Below are positions 62,378 to 64,000 of a stretch of 64,000 nucleotides of DNA, piece after piece. The position numbers were made by a program, and so were the translations under genes. The notes beneath the pieces are model-generated. The model was not told the origin of the DNA and did no database searches. It saw nothing but the letters and a program-made list of their open reading frames with translations. The DNA is from Parerythrobacter lacustris (GTDB taxonomy: Bacteria; Pseudomonadota; Alphaproteobacteria; Sphingomonadales; Sphingomonadaceae): the NCBI RefSeq assembly GCF_024626475.1, contig NZ_JANKHH010000005.1, positions 186,001 through 250,000 of the forward strand, read 5' to 3'. Each line of letters begins with the position of its first letter. The first letter of the stretch is position 1.

Positions 62378-63558
62378 TCCGCAAGTTCGCCCTCGGCATG
62401 CTCGCCCTGCTGATCCTCGGCGCGGGAGTCTTCTTCCTCTTCGCCCCGCGCTGGGCGGAGGAGTCGATGAACCAGATCGATGGCGAGCCGCTGATCGCAG
62501 TGTCCGACGAGGCGCGCGCGCTGCACAAGACGCTGACCATCGTCGACCTGCATTCGGATACGCTGCTGTGGGACCGCGACCTGAACGACCGCGCCACCCG
62601 CGGCCAGATGGACCTGCCGCGCTTGCAGGACGGCAATGTCGCGCTGCAGGTGTTCTCCAGCGTGACCAAAACGCCGAAGGACCAGAACTACGACGCCAAC
62701 GGGGCGGACAGCGACAACATCACCCTGCTGGTGATCGGCCAGCTCCAGCCGCTCCGGACCTGGAGCAGCCTGCTCGAGCGCGCGCTCTACCATGCGGAAA
62801 AGCTCGAGCGCGCGGCAAGAGACTCGAACGGAGCGCTCGCTCTGGTCCGCCAGCCGCAGGATATCGGGGCACTGATCGACCGCCGCCGCGCCGATCGCGC
62901 CGCCACCGGCGCGCTGTTCAGCGCCGAGGGGCTGCAAAGCCTCGAAGGCGATCTCGACAATCTCGATGTGCTCTACAAGGCGGGCATGCGGATGGCGGGG
63001 CTGACGCATTTCTTCGACAACGATCTCGCCGGATCGATGCACGGGCTCGAAAAGGGCGGGCTGACCGACAAGGGCCGGGCCGCGATCCGGCGGATGGAAG
63101 ACATGGGGATGGTGGTCGATATCGCGCATTGCAGCCACGCCTGCGTTGTCGATATTCTCGCCATGGCGCGCCGCCCGGTGGTCTCCAGCCACGGCGGGGT
63201 GCAGGCGACCTGCAAGGTCAACCGCAACCTGACCGACGCAGAGATTCGCGGGGTCGCCAAAACCGGCGGGATCATCGGCGTCGGCTACTGGGAGGGCGCG
63301 GTGTGCAGCACCTCGCCCCGCGCCACCGCGAAAGCGATGAGGCATATCCGCGATCTGGTCGGCATCGAGCATGTGGCCCTGGGCAGCGATTACGACGGCG
63401 CGGTGACCGTGCGCTTCGACACCAGCGAGCTCACCCAGGTGACGCAAGCGCTGATCGACGAAGGTTTCAGCGAGGAAGAAATTCGCGCCGCAATGGGCGG
63501 CAATGCAGTGCGCGTGCTGACCGAAGGTCTCAAGCCGTTGAAAAGTGCCGCGCGATGA
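62374..63558 (+). CDS. Membrane dipeptidase (M19 family)
   Basis: A 394-residue zinc dipeptidase of the renal-dipeptidase family. An N-terminal membrane segment (about 5-24) anchors it, probably facing the periplasm. The zinc residues begin in VDLHSDTLLWD (His60, Asp62), with a Glu in FSAEGLQSLEG, the DIAHCSHACVVDI segment, PVVSSHGGVQ and a final GSDYDGAV. Its natural substrate is not known. The ATGA overlap at 62374 couples it to folA, and the stop overlaps ribF. Confidence 0.88.
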   Translation: MIRKFALGMLALLILGAGVFFLFAPRWAEESMNQIDGEPLIAVSDEARALHKTLTIVDLHSDTLLWDRDLNDRATRGQMDLPRLQDGNVALQVFSSVTKTPKDQNYDANGADSDNITLLVIGQLQPLRTWSSLLERALYHAEKLERAARDSNGALALVRQPQDIGALIDRRRADRAATGALFSAEGLQSLEGDLDNLDVLYKAGMRMAGLTHFFDNDLAGSMHGLEKGGLTDKGRAAIRRMEDMGMVVDIAHCSHACVVDILAMARRPVVSSHGGVQATCKVNRNLTDAEIRGVAKTGGIIGVGYWEGAVCSTSPRATAKAMRHIRDLVGIEHVALGSDYDGAVTVRFDTSELTQVTQALIDEGFSEEEIRAAMGGNAVRVLTEGLKPLKSAAR

Positions 63559-64000
63559 GGTGGCTCGATCATCGCGATCCCATGCCCGACAGCTTGCGCG
63601 GCGCGGTGGTCGCATTGGGCAATTTCGACGGCTTCCACAAAGGGCACCAGGCGGTAGCGGGCGAAGCAATCCGCTGGGCGCGCGAGGAAGGGCGGCCGAG
63701 CGTAGTCGCGACCTTCGACCCGCATCCGGTGGGCTTCTTCCAGCCCGATGTCCCGCCGTTTCGCCTGACCACGCTCGAACAGCGGCACGAACTCTATCTT
63801 GCCGCCGGGGCGACCGCGATGCTGGTGTTCCACTTCGACGCCGAGCTTGCCGGTACGAGCGCGGAGGATTTCGTCGGCACGCTTCTGGCGGAGCATCTCG
63901 GCGTGGCGGGGGTGGTGACCGGAGAGGATTTCACCTTCGGCAAGGCGCGCGGCGGCAACGTGAATGTGTTGCGCGAAGTCGGCGCGAAGCACGGGATCGA
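63555..64000 (+). CDS. ribF: Bifunctional riboflavin kinase/FAD synthetase, N-terminal part
   Basis: The window ends inside this gene. The visible 148 residues are the FAD synthetase (nucleotidyltransferase) domain: LGNFDGFHKGHQ (about 22-33), TFDPHPVGFF (about 54-63) and the GEDFTFGKARGG segment near the end. The riboflavin kinase domain would follow outside the window. ATG start overlaps the dipeptidase stop by 4 bp. FAD from RibF is needed by, for example, the halogenase. Confidence 0.93.
   Translation, partial: MRWLDHRDPMPDSLRGAVVALGNFDGFHKGHQAVAGEAIRWAREEGRPSVVATFDPHPVGFFQPDVPPFRLTTLEQRHELYLAAGATAMLVFHFDAELAGTSAEDFVGTLLAEHLGVAGVVTGEDFTFGKARGGNVNVLREVGAKHGI

Noticed and set aside
1-64000. 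CRISPR arrays, rRNA genes or intact insertion sequences
   Set aside because: No regularly spaced repeats, rRNA-like sequence or transposase was seen in the window.

Overview
The window looks like a chromosomal segment of a high-GC alphaproteobacterium of the order Sphingomonadales, most likely the Erythrobacteraceae. This is inferred from gene families and order: a MipZ-type division ATPase, a petABC bc1 operon, a Lhr-like ligase-associated helicase, TonB with several ExbD paralogues, and a TonB-receptor/flavin-halogenase sugar locus. No rRNA or CRISPR array was seen. Two tRNA genes are present, Gly(TCC) and Thr(GGT).

Layout. 1-7 kb: a secreted unknown protein, then tonB-exbB-exbD-exbD and a third exbD after a terminator, then a Lhr-like helicase. 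7-13.5 kb: a DUF2059-like protein, phosphomannomutase/phosphoglucomutase, a J-domain membrane protein and MipZ on the minus strand, divergent panC, and a DEAD-box RNA helicase. 13.8-23 kb: a nadM/Nudix-nadV NAD salvage pair, a large secreted propeller-amidohydrolase, tRNA-Gly, an OmpA-like lipoprotein, a CPA-type cation/proton antiporter and apt. 23-37 kb: petABC, pgeF, pepN and assorted housekeeping genes, ending with two PH-domain membrane proteins.

37.2-59.3 kb is the accessory part. A 32-bp near-copy (30/32) of the 3' end of tRNA-Thr lies directly before a decayed tyrosine integrase, and the intact tRNA-Thr(GGT) lies 21,990 bp further on in the same orientation. Between them are a TonB-dependent receptor, a flavin-dependent halogenase, a TPR/2OG-Fe(II) oxygenase-like protein, a ROK fructokinase, a GH32 fructosidase, a LacI regulator, and an operon of MFS transporter, GH36 alpha-galactosidase, galT, galK and GH68 enzyme. 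An SSS symporter, a GH42 beta-galactosidase and an orphan protein complete it. Four identical 12-bp palindromes (GCAATCGATTGC) lie in three promoter regions, so one LacI regulator probably controls most of the island. Read together, the enzymes would import raffinose-type alpha-galactosides and beta-galactosides, remove galactose, split the sucrose part, and phosphorylate galactose and fructose. The halogenase and oxygenase have no obvious place in that pathway and are the most interesting part of the window.

59.4-64 kb returns to core genes: a small basic protein, gpmA, purE, purK, folA, a membrane dipeptidase and the start of ribF, closely packed with several 4-bp stop/start overlaps.
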